Part shown: one piece after another, positions 21,240-33,371 of the stretch
Numbering within the stretch: position 1 is the stretch's first letter
How the letters are laid out: the number at the start of each line of letters is the position of its first letter
Origin: Tenebrio molitor
Lineage: Eukaryota > Arthropoda > Insecta > Coleoptera > Tenebrionidae
NCBI RefSeq assembly: GCF_963966145.1
Contig: NW_027184165.1
Coordinates: forward strand, 1-64,000
Length of the DNA: 64,000 bases
Direction: 5' to 3'
Translations under genes and position numbers: made by a program
The notes under the pieces: model-generated
What the model was told of the DNA's origin: nothing
The model's database searches: none
The model's input: the letters and a program-made list of their open reading frames with translations, nothing else

Positions 21240-22480
21240 TACTCGGTCAAGGCCGGCAGATCTAACGACATTAAATTAATTATTATCTCGCTCGTGGTAC
21301 TTTCTTTAGTTGTTTTCTCGTTTAGTTTTTTCAAGTTGCGTAATATCTTGCCGAAGTCGACCTTTTCTTTTAGTTTTTTCAATTCATCCAAAATTTGTAC
21401 AAATACGTTGAAGTCGTTCATCGATTCCTTGTTTATTGCCGCTGTCGTGGCGGTGGATTGGGCCGCTACCTCTTCGGCGAGGCGTGCCCTGGTGGCATTC
21501 ATGTGGGCGGCGGCGGGATTGCGGCTCGGCTCGTTGGTGTTTCTATTCGTTGTCCATGGGTTTTTTACTGGTATCGGCGCTGGCACGTAACTTTGTTTTG
21601 GTATTTTTTCGGTTATGGTCGACTTGGCTTTTTCCAGGAAGTTTTTTCGCGCGACGTAGACCTCGCATTGTGGACTATTTGCTAGGTGTCCTTGACCGCA
21701 GTTACTACAGCGGATCATTTTTTGGTCGTCCTCGCTTTCCCTTTTTAGGGTGCATTCGCTTGTTCTGTGATTTTTAGCGCACTTCAGGCACCGGGTGGCC
21801 GCGAAGCAGTTTGATGCTGCGTGACCCCAGGTTTGGCAGTTGTGGCATTGCACGATCGCTCTTCTATTGATTAGTTTCTTCCACCGGACGACTACGTATT
21901 CTATCGTTCTGGCATTTGTTTCCAGATCTCTTAGTGTTGTCTTGTTGTCGGTAATTATTACATAAAGGGGGGTGTTTGTGTTTTTCATGCGATAAGCGTT
22001 TTTACAGTTGATTCCCTTATCCTCGAGGTCCCTTTTTATGTCTTCCGGTGTGGGGTTATTATCTAACCCGTACGCGACAAACCCGTGTGTTTTTTCTTTT
22101 TTCGTTGCGTACGTGTGCCATTCGGCCTTACTGCTCTTTTTTAAGTTCTCTTTTAGAGCGTTAAAGTCTTTGATGGTTTTGGCGTATATGATTGTATTCT
22201 CGCGTGTAAATTTCAGACTCACCCCTTTTTCTGTGCTCTGTGCGCTTAGGTCCAGAAGCTTTTTATGTTCATACTTTCCATGTAGGACTATTGGTGGCGG
22301 TTTTTCGTCACTTTCTTCTGTTGGGTTTGCCTCTTCCTCTTCGTCCCCTATAGCGTCTTCCTCTTGGATGTCGGTATCCTCGTGGTCCGACAGGGCAGCG
22401 AACCTGTTTCCCGATGGTCCCGTCGTTTCCATAGGTTCTGTCGTGGTTATCGAATTCTTAGGTGGTGGTCTCTTTTTCAT
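21239..22480 (-). CDS. Element B ORF1: gag-like zinc-knuckle protein, unit 2
   Basis: From the first ATG this is a 413-residue protein. The frame is open 32 codons further upstream (to a GTG at 22576) but without an ATG. An acidic stretch (runs of E and D) comes first. A central domain precedes three knuckles at about residues 212-272: CHNCQTWGHAASNC, CLKCAKNHRTSEC and CSNCGQGHLANSPQC. The C-terminus is a Lys/Leu-rich helix. It should bind element RNA and form the transposition particle. The last codons overlap ORF2 by some 36 bases. Intact. Confidence 0.88.
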   Translation of the reverse strand: MKKRPPPKNSITTTEPMETTGPSGNRFAALSDHEDTDIQEEDAIGDEEEEANPTEESDEKPPPIVLHGKYEHKKLLDLSAQSTEKGVSLKFTRENTIIYAKTIKDFNALKENLKKSSKAEWHTYATKKEKTHGFVAYGLDNNPTPEDIKRDLEDKGINCKNAYRMKNTNTPLYVIITDNKTTLRDLETNARTIEYVVVRWKKLINRRAIVQCHNCQTWGHAASNCFAATRCLKCAKNHRTSECTLKRESEDDQKMIRCSNCGQGHLANSPQCEVYVARKNFLEKAKSTITEKIPKQSYVPAPIPVKNPWTTNRNTNEPSRNPAAAHMNATRARLAEEVAAQSTATTAAINKESMNDFNVFVQILDELKKLKEKVDFGKILRNLKKLNEKTTKESTTSEIIINLMSLDLPALTE

Positions 22481-22685
22481 CTTTCTGTCTTCTTCACTGT
22501 CCGTGCCGTCACAAGGCCTTCTGCGGGCCACCTTTAAGTTCCTTACTTTTGGCACTGTAACACTGGAAAGTAACACTTCACTTCACTTCACTTTTGGTTT
22601 AAGATTATATAATATATCACTCGGTTCGCAAAAAACAATAGCTCTCTGACTCGCGTGTGCTCGCTTCGATTGCTCGGACGAGACT

Positions 22686-22733
22686 GGTGATCGGACGAGA
22701 ACCGGTGCTTTTCAACGTGGTATGGCCGTTGCC
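22686..22733 (-). rRNA. 5S rRNA gene, 5' part (positions 1-48), unit 2
   Basis: The 5' 48 bases of 5S on the minus strand, joined to the 5' end of element B. The flank beyond 22733 is the normal upstream sequence also seen in unit 1. Confidence 0.93.
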
Positions 22734-24189
22734 GTGGTGTTTAGGTGTGATCGTTGGTGTAAAATATATTGCTTTTAACATTCCGATGCACGAATATGAA
22801 CATCAAAACGCGATGCGTTTCGTTTCCGTATGCACTTACCCTCTGACGACCGACGTCGGACCGAACTAACGGGAAATCCCACAACAACCACCACGTCACG
22901 CTCTAACGACAAGAGAGACTACTAGACGGACTGGCGATCTCCCGCGTCGCACATTTTTCGACCGCCGGCGGCGGTGGAAAATCCAGAATTTCACCCCACC
23001 TACCGCGCTGCTTGCTCCGACGACGACGAGATTCCCACATTTGGATCGACCGAAATATGTAAGTAATATCAGGAAGTTCCGATTTTCGAGAGGAGACCTG
23101 TGTTTCTATTTACCTATCTATAATAATTATCGTTATAATCATCATATCATTATTATTATTATTAACATTATTATTTATTACCATTATTATTATTATTATT
23201 ATTATTTATCGTCCCTCGGATTCGGCGATCTTCGAAAATCCAAGTTGGACCGTTAGACATTCGAACGCGGTGTGCGTGGCTGACGAGTTGTTATTTTTGG
23301 CGTTTTTTCTTCGATCTTCACCCCGACTTCGGACGACGCAGGTCGGACACGAAATTACGAAGAGAGAAAGACGGAAGAAAGGAAGAAAACCTGAAGATCC
23401 GTCGAAGAAAATATCGGAAAACTCGTAGGTGCGGCATCGGTCGGACGATGAAGACCGTCTCCTTTCGGATGATCCTCTCGACGGACTTTCGGCCGTCCCG
23501 AAGGGTCCGGACGGCAACGGGACCCGTCGTCGACTCGTCCCGTTTCAACTTCCGCCGAAAACGATCGACCTGAACGTCGGAGAGGCGGTTCGCGGCATCC
23601 TGTTGTCGGAATTGCCTCGGTTCGAACACCAGGTCCTTTCTGTGCTTCGACCGTTTCGGAAGCGTTTGGCGACGCGAAGATGTCGTAAAATCGAGAAGGT
23701 GGCGCGGTATTCCGGGAAGAGATGGACCAATATTTCGGCGAACGAAATATGGATTCCCGGAATCGACGCGTCTACCCCGCACCGCCGACGTAAACCGTCG
23801 GTCCCGAATCGAAACCGTGACGACCCGGATTTAGGGCTGGTGGTTGGAGGGGCGTGTACCTGATTCGAAACCCACCGACGTTCCGAGACGAACTTCGCTA
23901 TCTCCAGGGAAACTTCGGAAACCGAGTTCGGCCAGCTTGATCACACGGTGGCGATGGTGATCGAGGAAAGAGGACGATGCCATCACGCGGGCAACGATTC
24001 CGAGGCCTGCAATTTCTTCGACGGCGGACGCGGTGCGCGTTCAGTCTTCCGTCCGCAGTGGCGACTATTTTATAAAGACTTAGAAAATTTTTTTGTTCAA
24101 TTCTCGTTCACGAGGTGCTCGAAGTGTACGTGTGTGAGCAAGTGTTTTTTCAATAATTATTATTAACTTTTAACGTTTTAACGTGAAAG
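22734..24189. other. Region between 5S 5' end and H1, unit 2
   Basis: Same as 7878-9333. The microsatellite is at about 23148-23207 and the H1 TATA box at 24071-24076. No gene seen. Confidence 0.6.
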
Positions 24190-24936
24190 ATGGCCGACGT
24201 CGAAAATCAAACAGCATCATCGGTCACCACCGGTTCCGCTGCCACCCCTCAATCCCACGCGAAGAAAGAGAAAAAAGCGAAAAATCCCAGGGCGAAACCG
24301 TCCCATCCTCCGACATCCGAGATGGTAAACAACGCCATCAAGGGACTCAAGGAACGCGGAGGATCGTCTCTTCAGGCCATCAAGAAGTTCGTCGCCGCAA
24401 ATTACAAAGTCGACGCCGAAAAGGTCGCCCCTTTCATCAAGAAATATCTGAAAGGCGCCGTGGCGTCGGGATCTCTGGTTCAGACGAAAGGTAAGGGCGC
24501 GTCGGGTTCGTTCAAGCTCGCCTCGTCCACCTCCGGTGGTGCCAAAGTCGCCTCCGCCTCCGACAAGAGGAAACCCGCTTCGTCCGCCGCATCCAAGACG
24601 AAAAAATCATCCGCCAAACGTACCGCCGTCGCGACGACTTCCGACAAGGCTTCCTCGAAGACAGCCAAAAAACAAGCCTCCCCCAAAGCGAAGAAGACTG
24701 CTGCCGAAAAGAAGAGCGCCGTCGCTGCCTCCGCCGCCGCAGCGAAAGCCAAGAAATCGGCCGCCTCCTCGGCAGAAAAGAAAACTAGAGCCGCCCCGAA
24801 ACCCCGATCGCCTTCCAAAGCGAAGAAATCTAACAAGGCTGGTCCGACTAAAAAACCCAAAGCACCCAAACCCAAGACAGCCAAAGCCATTCCTGTCAAG
24901 GTGAAAAAGGCCGCTTCGCCGAAGAGGAAAAAGTGA
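24190..24936 (+). CDS. H1: Histone H1, unit 2
   Basis: 248 residues, identical to the unit 1 protein, with the same start, TATA box (24071) and stem-loop (25028). Upstream lies a 5S gene broken by element B rather than A. Confidence 0.97.
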   Translation: MADVENQTASSVTTGSAATPQSHAKKEKKAKNPRAKPSHPPTSEMVNNAIKGLKERGGSSLQAIKKFVAANYKVDAEKVAPFIKKYLKGAVASGSLVQTKGKGASGSFKLASSTSGGAKVASASDKRKPASSAASKTKKSSAKRTAVATTSDKASSKTAKKQASPKAKKTAAEKKSAVAASAAAAKAKKSAASSAEKKTRAAPKPRSPSKAKKSNKAGPTKKPKAPKPKTAKAIPVKVKKAASPKRKK

Positions 24937-25027
24937 GAAACGTGGATGGATACTCGACTCATGTTCGTTCGGCTGTGCCTCGTTCCGACGTCATCATCGT
25001 ACTACCGGCAACGGGGCACGCACAAAT

Positions 25028-25043
25028 GGCCCTTTTCAGGGCC
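25028..25043 (+). terminator. H1 stem-loop, unit 2
   Basis: ggcccttttcagggcc, as in unit 1. Confidence 0.92.
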
Positions 25044-25268
25044 ACACGATAATCTACGACGAAAAAAAGAAATAAAACTATCCTTACGGCGAAACCAAAT
25101 AAAATAGATAGCATCAGCTGGCAGGTAGGTGATGACAGGATGCAATAAAATTTTACGAACGACCGCAACCCAACCCGAATCGAGAGGACCGACCGATTAT
25201 TGACATTTTTATTTTATTCATTTCCGGTTGAAGGGCGATATATTTTTTTTTTTGCCTGTAAAGTTTGA

Positions 25269-25284
25269 GGTTCTGAAAAGAACC
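25269..25284 (-). terminator. H3 stem-loop, unit 2
   Basis: GGTTCTTTTCAGAACC on the minus strand. Confidence 0.92.
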
Positions 25285-25345
25285 GATTTTTTTGTTATAA
25301 AATTCGTGTTTCGTGTTGTTCTTCCGAAACACGATGTGGAAAAAT

Positions 25346-25894
<549 letters not shown>

Positions 25895-26024
25895 TCAACG
25901 GCTGACTTCGTCGATTGGTCGATGGTGAACCGTTGAATCTATATAAGGCTCCGTTAGTTGAAATTTTGCGGTAGTTGACTTCCTAGGGACGAGGTGTGCA
26001 GGTATTTTGTGTCAGTTGAAATAA

Positions 26025-26345
<321 letters not shown>

Positions 26346-26402
26346 TTTCCTGGCGCTCTTCACCGTTCGAGAAAACCAGAATAAAATACGAAATACAAAA
26401 TC

Positions 26403-26418
26403 GGTTCTTTTCAGAACC
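26403..26418 (+). terminator. H4 stem-loop, unit 2
   Basis: ggttcttttcagaacc. Confidence 0.92.
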
Positions 26419-26618
26419 ACAAAATAAAAATAAGAGGAAAAAAAAGAAACATGATGTTCTTTCGAGAAACAACGGACAATTATTACTAACTGACTACCTG
26501 ATAAATGTACCAAGATCGTAAACACCCCTTGCTTTCCTTTTGGCATTGCAGTCGTAAATGATAATAATACAAAAAGAAAAGATGCATCGGTCATTTTACG
26601 AAAAAAAAAAGCTATAGT

Positions 26619-26634
26619 GGCCCTGAGAAGGGCC
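26619..26634 (-). terminator. H2A stem-loop, unit 2
   Basis: GGCCCTTCTCAGGGCC on the minus strand. Confidence 0.92.
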
Positions 26635-26676
26635 GATATTTTGAGTTTTCGCCACGGAGATGGATCGATCGTTCGT

Positions 26677-27051
26677 TTAAGGTTTCTTCTCGGTTTTTTT
26701 GGGTAAAAGTACGGCCTGAATGTTGGGTAAGACACCGCCTTGGGCGATCGTAACTCCGGACAGGAGTTTGTTCAATTCCTCGTCGTTTCTGATGGCCAGC
26801 TGCAGATGACGCGGTATAATACGTGTCTTCTTGTTGTCACGGGCAGCGTTTCCTGCCAATTCTAGAACTTCGGCGGCTAAGTACTCCATGACGGCGGCCA
26901 AATAGACGGGAGCTCCTGCACCGACGCGTTCCGCGTAATTTCCTTTTCTGAGAAGACGATGTATCCTACCCACCGGAAACTGGAGACCGGCACGGCTCGA
27001 ACGGGATTTCGCTTTTCCCTTCACTTTACCTCCTTTACCGCGACCTGACAT
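26677..27051 (-). CDS. H2A: Histone H2A, unit 2
   Basis: 124 residues, identical to unit 1, divergent from H2B. The shared intergenic region carries no insertion. Confidence 0.98.
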   Translation of the reverse strand: MSGRGKGGKVKGKAKSRSSRAGLQFPVGRIHRLLRKGNYAERVGAGAPVYLAAVMEYLAAEVLELAGNAARDNKKTRIIPRHLQLAIRNDEELNKLLSGVTIAQGGVLPNIQAVLLPKKTEKKP

Positions 27052-27307
27052 TTTAAGTTCGTTCGTTAGACACCACGAGAAGTAATAAAACTGACGGACG
27101 GGACTCGTCGATTGTAAAAGCTGGTAGCTGTGCTTCGAATTTATAGCCTCCGTGATAGGAGAATAGGACGTGACGATTGGTGGGAGCCCGTTTTCAGGTG
27201 GGGTTCTGGTGAACACACTACCTATCAGAAAGGTGGTGGTGCAAAGTTAACGCACGCACACGAGTCAGAGCAGTTCGCGAGTTTGTTGAATCGAATTGAA
27301 TTGAAAA

Positions 27308-27679
27308 ATGCCGCCGAAGACAAGTGGTAAGGCAGCCAAGAAGGCCGGGAAAGCTCAGAAGAACATTTCCAAGAGCGACAAAAAAAAGAAGCGCAGGAGG
27401 AAGGAGAGCTATGCCATCTACATCTACAAGGTGTTGAAACAAGTCCATCCCGACACCGGTATCTCTAGTAAGGCTATGAGCATAATGAACAGTTTCGTGA
27501 ACGACATCTTCGAACGTATCGCCGCTGAAGCTTCCCGTCTGGCACACTACAACAAACGTTCGACGATCACCAGCAGAGAAATTCAAACTGCCGTGCGTCT
27601 GTTGTTGCCCGGTGAGTTGGCCAAGCACGCCGTCTCCGAAGGTACCAAAGCCGTCACCAAGTACACCAGTTCGAAATAG
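27308..27679 (+). CDS. H2B: Histone H2B, unit 2
   Basis: 123 residues, identical to unit 1. The promoter side is uninterrupted, with the empty C target at 27249-27257. Confidence 0.98.
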   Translation: MPPKTSGKAAKKAGKAQKNISKSDKKKKRRRKESYAIYIYKVLKQVHPDTGISSKAMSIMNSFVNDIFERIAAEASRLAHYNKRSTITSREIQTAVRLLLPGELAKHAVSEGTKAVTKYTSSK

Positions 27680-27709
27680 ATGTTTTTCGTTTTCGACACA
27701 TTTATAAAC

Positions 27710-27725
27710 GGTTCTTTTCAGAACC
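27710..27725 (+). terminator. H2B stem-loop, unit 2
   Basis: ggttcttttcagaacc. Confidence 0.92.
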
Positions 27726-30378
27726 ACAAAAACTCTCGAACAAAAAAGAAAAAGACGTGAAACAGCGATTTTTAATTAACTTTTATTATGTCATTATTAT
27801 TATTATTAGGTTTCATGCATTATCGGTATTTTGCACCCATGCCTATCCAACTTGTAGTTATGTGGTTATTGTATTCGAAATAATTTAGTTGATTGAGGTT
27901 ATGTTATGAATAAATTTCTATTTTGCCAGAATACAACTCTTCGGAAGAAGAAATCAAATAAACAATCGTACATCTGCTGAACAACCTAGTTGATGGTTGA
28001 TGGATTTGCATTACCCAGCATATAGCCTAAATGTTCATCTTTAGTGAAATTAAAATTACTTAGCTTTTTTAAGAAAGAAAAAATTAGAACGAATTCTCAT
28101 CGAAAAAACCGCGATTCCTACAAATGATACAGATGGTTTTGTAGTCGCGTATGTTATTGAATACAATGAGCCGACATTTTTCCGACTCTTTGTTTCATCG
28201 AAAACGTTGTTGACATTAGCAAGGAACGTTAAGGATTCCCTGAAACAGACAATTTCACTGTTTTGGAATAGCAGTATGTGCAAATGAGAGGACAGAAGAC
28301 TTTGAAAAAAGGAGTGAACAAAACTGTACTTTAGTACAGAATGTTATGTTTATTTTAATTTCAATTGTTCCTGTTTTAATGAGATTTTTTATGTTCCTAA
28401 ATCATTTTCTATTTTTTTTTTCATTAGAGAAGAGTTATTGTCGAGTTATTATCTCTACCTAGCATAAAAATTAAAATACTTTGCAACATTACGTTATTAT
28501 ACATTGCATATCTGACATAAAATACTTGCAAAAATTACTTAGCTAATTAATATTACGCATGACAACTCACATTATTTACTTTGCAAAACATTATAGAATA
28601 CATAACAGATAATTGTGACCCTGTGTATTGTTCATTGGAATTAAAATAAAAAAAACGTGATTTCGTCAATCGCCGTTATTTGCGACTTCAGGCAACTGTC
28701 GCTAAGAGCTATTTTTGTTTCTCCGTTCAATTTCCCGATAAAATCGTCGACTTAGTTATTAACTAAGTTCTTCAGTTAGGTGGTATCAACAATACCACAA
28801 TAGCCATGTTGCCGGAGTTTTTTGATAAAAGACTTGCTAGTTGGAATACAGAAAATATTTACCAAACACCTATTCACGATAATAAACCGGGGCACTATTG
28901 TGGGTTTTCGGTTGGTTTTATATTATATTAGGTACTCACCCTTCGTAACGTGTCTCCACGAAAAAACGTCACTTTCACACTAACCACCTTTCGTTTTAAC
29001 TCTCGCGACGATAACTGAAATGTTGACGCGCGCCGGACAGATTCACGGACATACAACCACCCACCCACCCCGCGCCCCGGTTTCCGTCTGGACTGGTTCT
29101 GTCGTCCGAGTGAGTGCCAAAAATTAGCGTTCGTCTATTAAATGATTGTCGGATGATGATTATTGACGGACACTTTTATCGCACCCGATCACACTTTAGT
29201 TACTACCTACGTTTAGTATCGACGACGCATCGTTTCGATTATTGAAATTCGAATTGAATTTTTTTTTTTTCTAGTTTTCGACGTAGATTCGCGTGACACA
29301 AATATTATGAGCCTTTTTGGATCGATTTCGTGTGCATCACGCCATTTCTACGGGCGAACGTGAATGTGTGATGTTGACGTGATGGAAGCAACGTTTAGGC
29401 AATCCGCATTACGTATTACTATCAATTATATTTTAAACGAATGAAAACTTCAATTCAGAAGTGTGATAATCCCGATCCATTCAAGTTTTGTTAATTTTAG
29501 ATTAAAAATGCGTGAGTATTGTACTATTGCTAACGATGCCAAAACATCGCATATTCAATGTAAAAAGAACAAGAGCAACGGGCCATTAAGTTAATTTAAA
29601 AATAACTCGTACCGGATAAGTCGAATACGTATCCAGGGAAAATTTATTAATTTTAAAATTGACCGGCGGAAACAGGTTCTCGCCTCCCACCACTTTTGTG
29701 TAGCGGCCGCCAAATCAATTTTGTTTTTATATAATTGATTCAAAAAATTGAAATTCACGCATAGTTATCTGTGCCTGAAGTGGGTCATTTTCATTGCATT
29801 GTTAGTAAGATCGAAACCATAGAAACCATACAAAACGCATACGACTATTTCTGTTTTTCATTTCACGCACTGTTTTTTATTAGTTACCTAGCAACATGGT
29901 CACTGCATTGAAACTTCAGAGTTCCTTCAAAAATTTGAATTTTTAATTTCAATTTTTTGAATCAATGATTTAATATAAAAATAACTATTGTGGAAAACAG
30001 CAAAAAATAAAATAATACCACTAATTGGCGGCTGGTCAGGATAGACCTAACGTTCGAAATTTAGAAAAATATTTTTTTTATTTTAATACTGTTACTTTTC
30101 TAATGAAGTGCGAAATAAGTTGTGCCCCATAGCTATCTTTTTTATTTTTCACTACGACAATTACAAAGTGTTGATATTCACAACTTTTCGTGAGCACTTC
30201 GATAGAAATGAACAAGAACGCAGGAAAATTCCACACCGAATATTAATATTCTGTCTTGGCCCATGTTTACTTTTATCTACCGCAAAACAAAATGTTCGGA
30301 TTTGTCAGGGGTATTCTGATTTAAAAAAAGAAGAACATTTGACGAATATTTTAAGTCTCAAACGTTTGGAAAATAATG
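27726..30378. other. AT-rich spacer between H2B of unit 2 and the R4/Dong-like fragment of unit 3
   Basis: Same spacer as 12870-15522, with the hairpin pair at 28750-28798. No gene seen. Confidence 0.6.
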
Positions 30379-31359
30379 CAACAACAATTCATAGACTACA
30401 AAAAAGCCTATGATTCAGTACCACATTCATGGTTAATTAAAATTCTTAAAATTTATAAAATTAATATTAAATTAAATCACCTTCTTTATATGGATGACAT
30501 AAAACTTAACAATAACTGAAAATCAATCAATATGTCGTGGTCATTACGAAAATTTAGAATATATAACTAAAGAAGGAGAAATCATTAAAAATTTAAATAA
30601 AGGAGAATTTTATAAATATTTAGGTATTAATCAATCAAATCAAATTAAATCTATTCTTTTGGTGTTATAAAATGGTCCAAAACTAATTTAAAGAATATAA
30701 ATATTCAAACTAGAGTTCTCTTTACAAAATTTTGTAAACATCACCCCAAATCTGCTGTTGAAAGATTTAATTTACCACGCGAAAATGGTGGTAGGGGTTT
30801 TTCAAATCTAGAAATTCTACAACACAATCAAATTGCTTCACTAAAAAATTATTTTCTCAATAGAGCTCGTGATATGACACTATAGCAAATATAAAACAAA
30901 AGTCTTTACATGGGAGATATTTTAAAGAGCTGAGGGTTTTATATTTGCAATACAAGATCTTGCACCGTTTTGGCTCACAGCGAATATAAAAAACGTCATG
31001 ATATATTCGCAAAAATTATACACATGAATTTAGCAGTTAAATTCAATTTATTAAAGGATACACAACCACATTACATTTATAAACCAGAAAGTTGTTTAGA
31101 AAATGACAATTACAAATTATATTTTGATCGCACAGTTTTAACTGACATTCACATTCAGCATAACAGACCAGACATTATTATTTTAAATAAACAACAAAAG
31201 CAAGCATATCTTTTAGATATAGCTGTTCCAAATTCACACAATATAACACAGACATATAATACAAAAATTAATAAATATATTATTATAATTTCAGCAACAG
31301 GAATAGTACCGCAATCTCTTTTTAAAAATTTAAAAATTTTGGACTTAGAGAACACATAA
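30379..31359 (+). pseudogene. Decayed R4/Dong-like fragment, unit 3
   Basis: Same relic as in unit 1 with the same disruptions. The open endonuclease-type piece is 30970-31359. Confidence 0.8.
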
Positions 31360-32638
31360 AACACAAAAAAGTCAAAATGTGGAGGCGAGACGCCGGTAAT
31401 TATGTTGATAAGCACTGCACTACTGCCGCCGGGTGGAGGTGGGATACGAAAAGAAGATGCTCTCACTGCTCTCACTCACAATAAGTTCGGAAAAACCGAA
31501 TTTTATTATCGTATTTAATTGACGTCACAGTTACTTTGGCGAAACAGGAGCTCGCTTTTCGAAGGCATGATGAAAAAGACAGACGAATCAATTTGATATA
31601 TAAAACCTAACAGGAACGGCTGGTCCATGAGGTCATTTGGGTAATGACCCCCTAAAAAATAAAGGTTTTACCCAACACCAGCCGCGACTGCAATGTACAC
31701 AAGACTATGACTGCTACATATTATGTTATTTCAACCAAATCAGAAGTACAATAATTTTGAAAAGTAAGTGCAATGTATACTTCTAAATCTATCTAAATTT
31801 ATTAATATGTAATTTTTTTCAAAACTATCGATCTTTCTTTGAAACATTTTCAATTCACAATTCACTGTTGGAAGCGCTGTACTTTTTAGTATAAATACGT
31901 ATACGAAAAATTAAAATAATAGTTGAATTAACACATCGTTAAATGTTACGAGGAACATAGTTTTTTGGATTACACAGCAAAATCTTGGAATTTCAGTCCG
32001 ATATTACTCCATTGAGTCTTTGGACTCACAAATAAATACCTCGAAAAGCCGACAAACATCTGTCTAGAACTTTTCTAGTAACCAGAGGGTATCGTAAACG
32101 ACCCGTGTTTAGACCTCTTTCGTGAAAGTGACCGACCGCCGGCGCCGCTCGATTTCGTCATAAATCTCAGCCGTACCCCCCACGATAATTGACAAGTCTG
32201 TCATACAGCCCTACCATTTAAAACCTTTATTCTCTTCGTTTTAAAAATAGTTTCGCATGGTTTTTCTCTCTTCTCGTTTTACAATGGTCCAGTGACTAAT
32301 AAATGAGTGTTGTGTTATGAGTTTGTTCGAGCTCAAAAAAACGTGGTTCGAAATTGTTTAACGTTTAACGAATGGTAAGTTATTCTAGTTTTTATGTTGG
32401 TCTTAACGTGTTAGGGGCCAAGAATACAACATTGTCTGTCCATTATAACATAGAACTGATATGTTGAATTCAGATCTCTAATTATTTAAAAACCAAAAAA
32501 ATAAAGCAGCAGTCAAAGTGGCATGTACGCGTAACCTAATATATATTTTTTTTACATTAAAAGATCGCCGTCTTCCTCGTCGCACTTACGACATTTGCAT
32601 ATGTTATCTTTGTTAAACTCACGGAAGGAATATAATGA
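31360..32638. other. Spacer between R4/Dong-like fragment and 5S fragment, unit 3
   Basis: Same content as 1542-2820. The inverted repeat is at 31617-31684 and the C-like block at 32170-32216. No gene seen. Confidence 0.6.
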
Positions 32639-32704
32639 ACCGGTCACCCGTCCAAGTGCTGACCGCTGCCCGCGTGGCTTACCTTCGGTGATCGAACGAC
32701 AACC
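32639..32704 (-). pseudogene. 5S rRNA 3'-half fragment, unit 3
   Basis: Same degenerate fragment as at 2821-2886. Confidence 0.65.
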
Positions 32705-32899
32705 TTTACCGTTTGACGAGTTTTTATTCTGCAATTGTTTACAATTAATCGACAAAAAAAATTGTTTTCTTAATTATCTAGTACTTAAAGCTATGAATCT
32801 ACATTATACGGGTCTGTGCATGTTTCCGAATACCTGCACGAAAAACAAATCGGTTCGGTGGTTGCTATGGATTTCAAAAAAAAACAAAAAGTGTTGGGG

Positions 32900-32983
32900 G
32901 GCAACGGCACGCGGTGTTCCCAAGCGGTCACCCATCCAAGTACTGACCGCGCCCGACGTTGCTTAACTTCGGTGATCGGACGA
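32900..32983 (-). rRNA. 5S rRNA gene, 3' part, interrupted by element B, unit 3
   Basis: 5S positions 36-119, with the target duplication at 32971-32983. Same break as in unit 2. Confidence 0.93.
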
Positions 32984-33371
32984 AATTGAAATTGAAATTG
33001 AAAAGAGCTTTATTATGATTTGATTGGTGAGTTACAGAGTATATACATGTTACAAGCTAGGTTCCTATTCGAGCCCTAAGTATATTCGGTTTTCTGACCA
33101 GTATGGTCATTAACAATTTTATATGTGCGATGAGGAGTTTATCCCAATTTCTTCTGATTTGTGCATCAATTATCTTATCGGGGAAAAAAGCGAAACCCCG
33201 CAACTTGATCCTCTGACTTAAAGCTAACTAATGATTAGGATATATACAATTACAACTAACTATACATATTTACAGATAAATGCAGGTTGGTACCCTGCGG
33301 CTTAGGGTACCTGGAGGTTCTGCAGAACAAATGCATGAGGCTCGCCACCGGCGCGCCAAGATACACTAGAA

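Larger units (their letters stand above)
18128..22685 (-). mobile_element. Element B: Jockey-like non-LTR retrotransposon in 5S rRNA, unit 2
   Basis: A 4558-bp element between copies of ggtgatcggacga (18115-18127 and 22686-22698), in 5S orientation. On the minus strand it has a short 5' UTR, ORF1, an overlapping ORF2, a 3' UTR of about 400 bp with AATAAAGC, and a tail of TTTCAA repeats. Its first bases AGTCTCGTCCGAGC nearly repeat the 5S target. It is related to element A but clearly a different family. It differs from the unit 3/4 copies by 14 residues in ORF2 and 8 in ORF1, although the histone proteins around it are identical between units. Confidence 0.93.
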
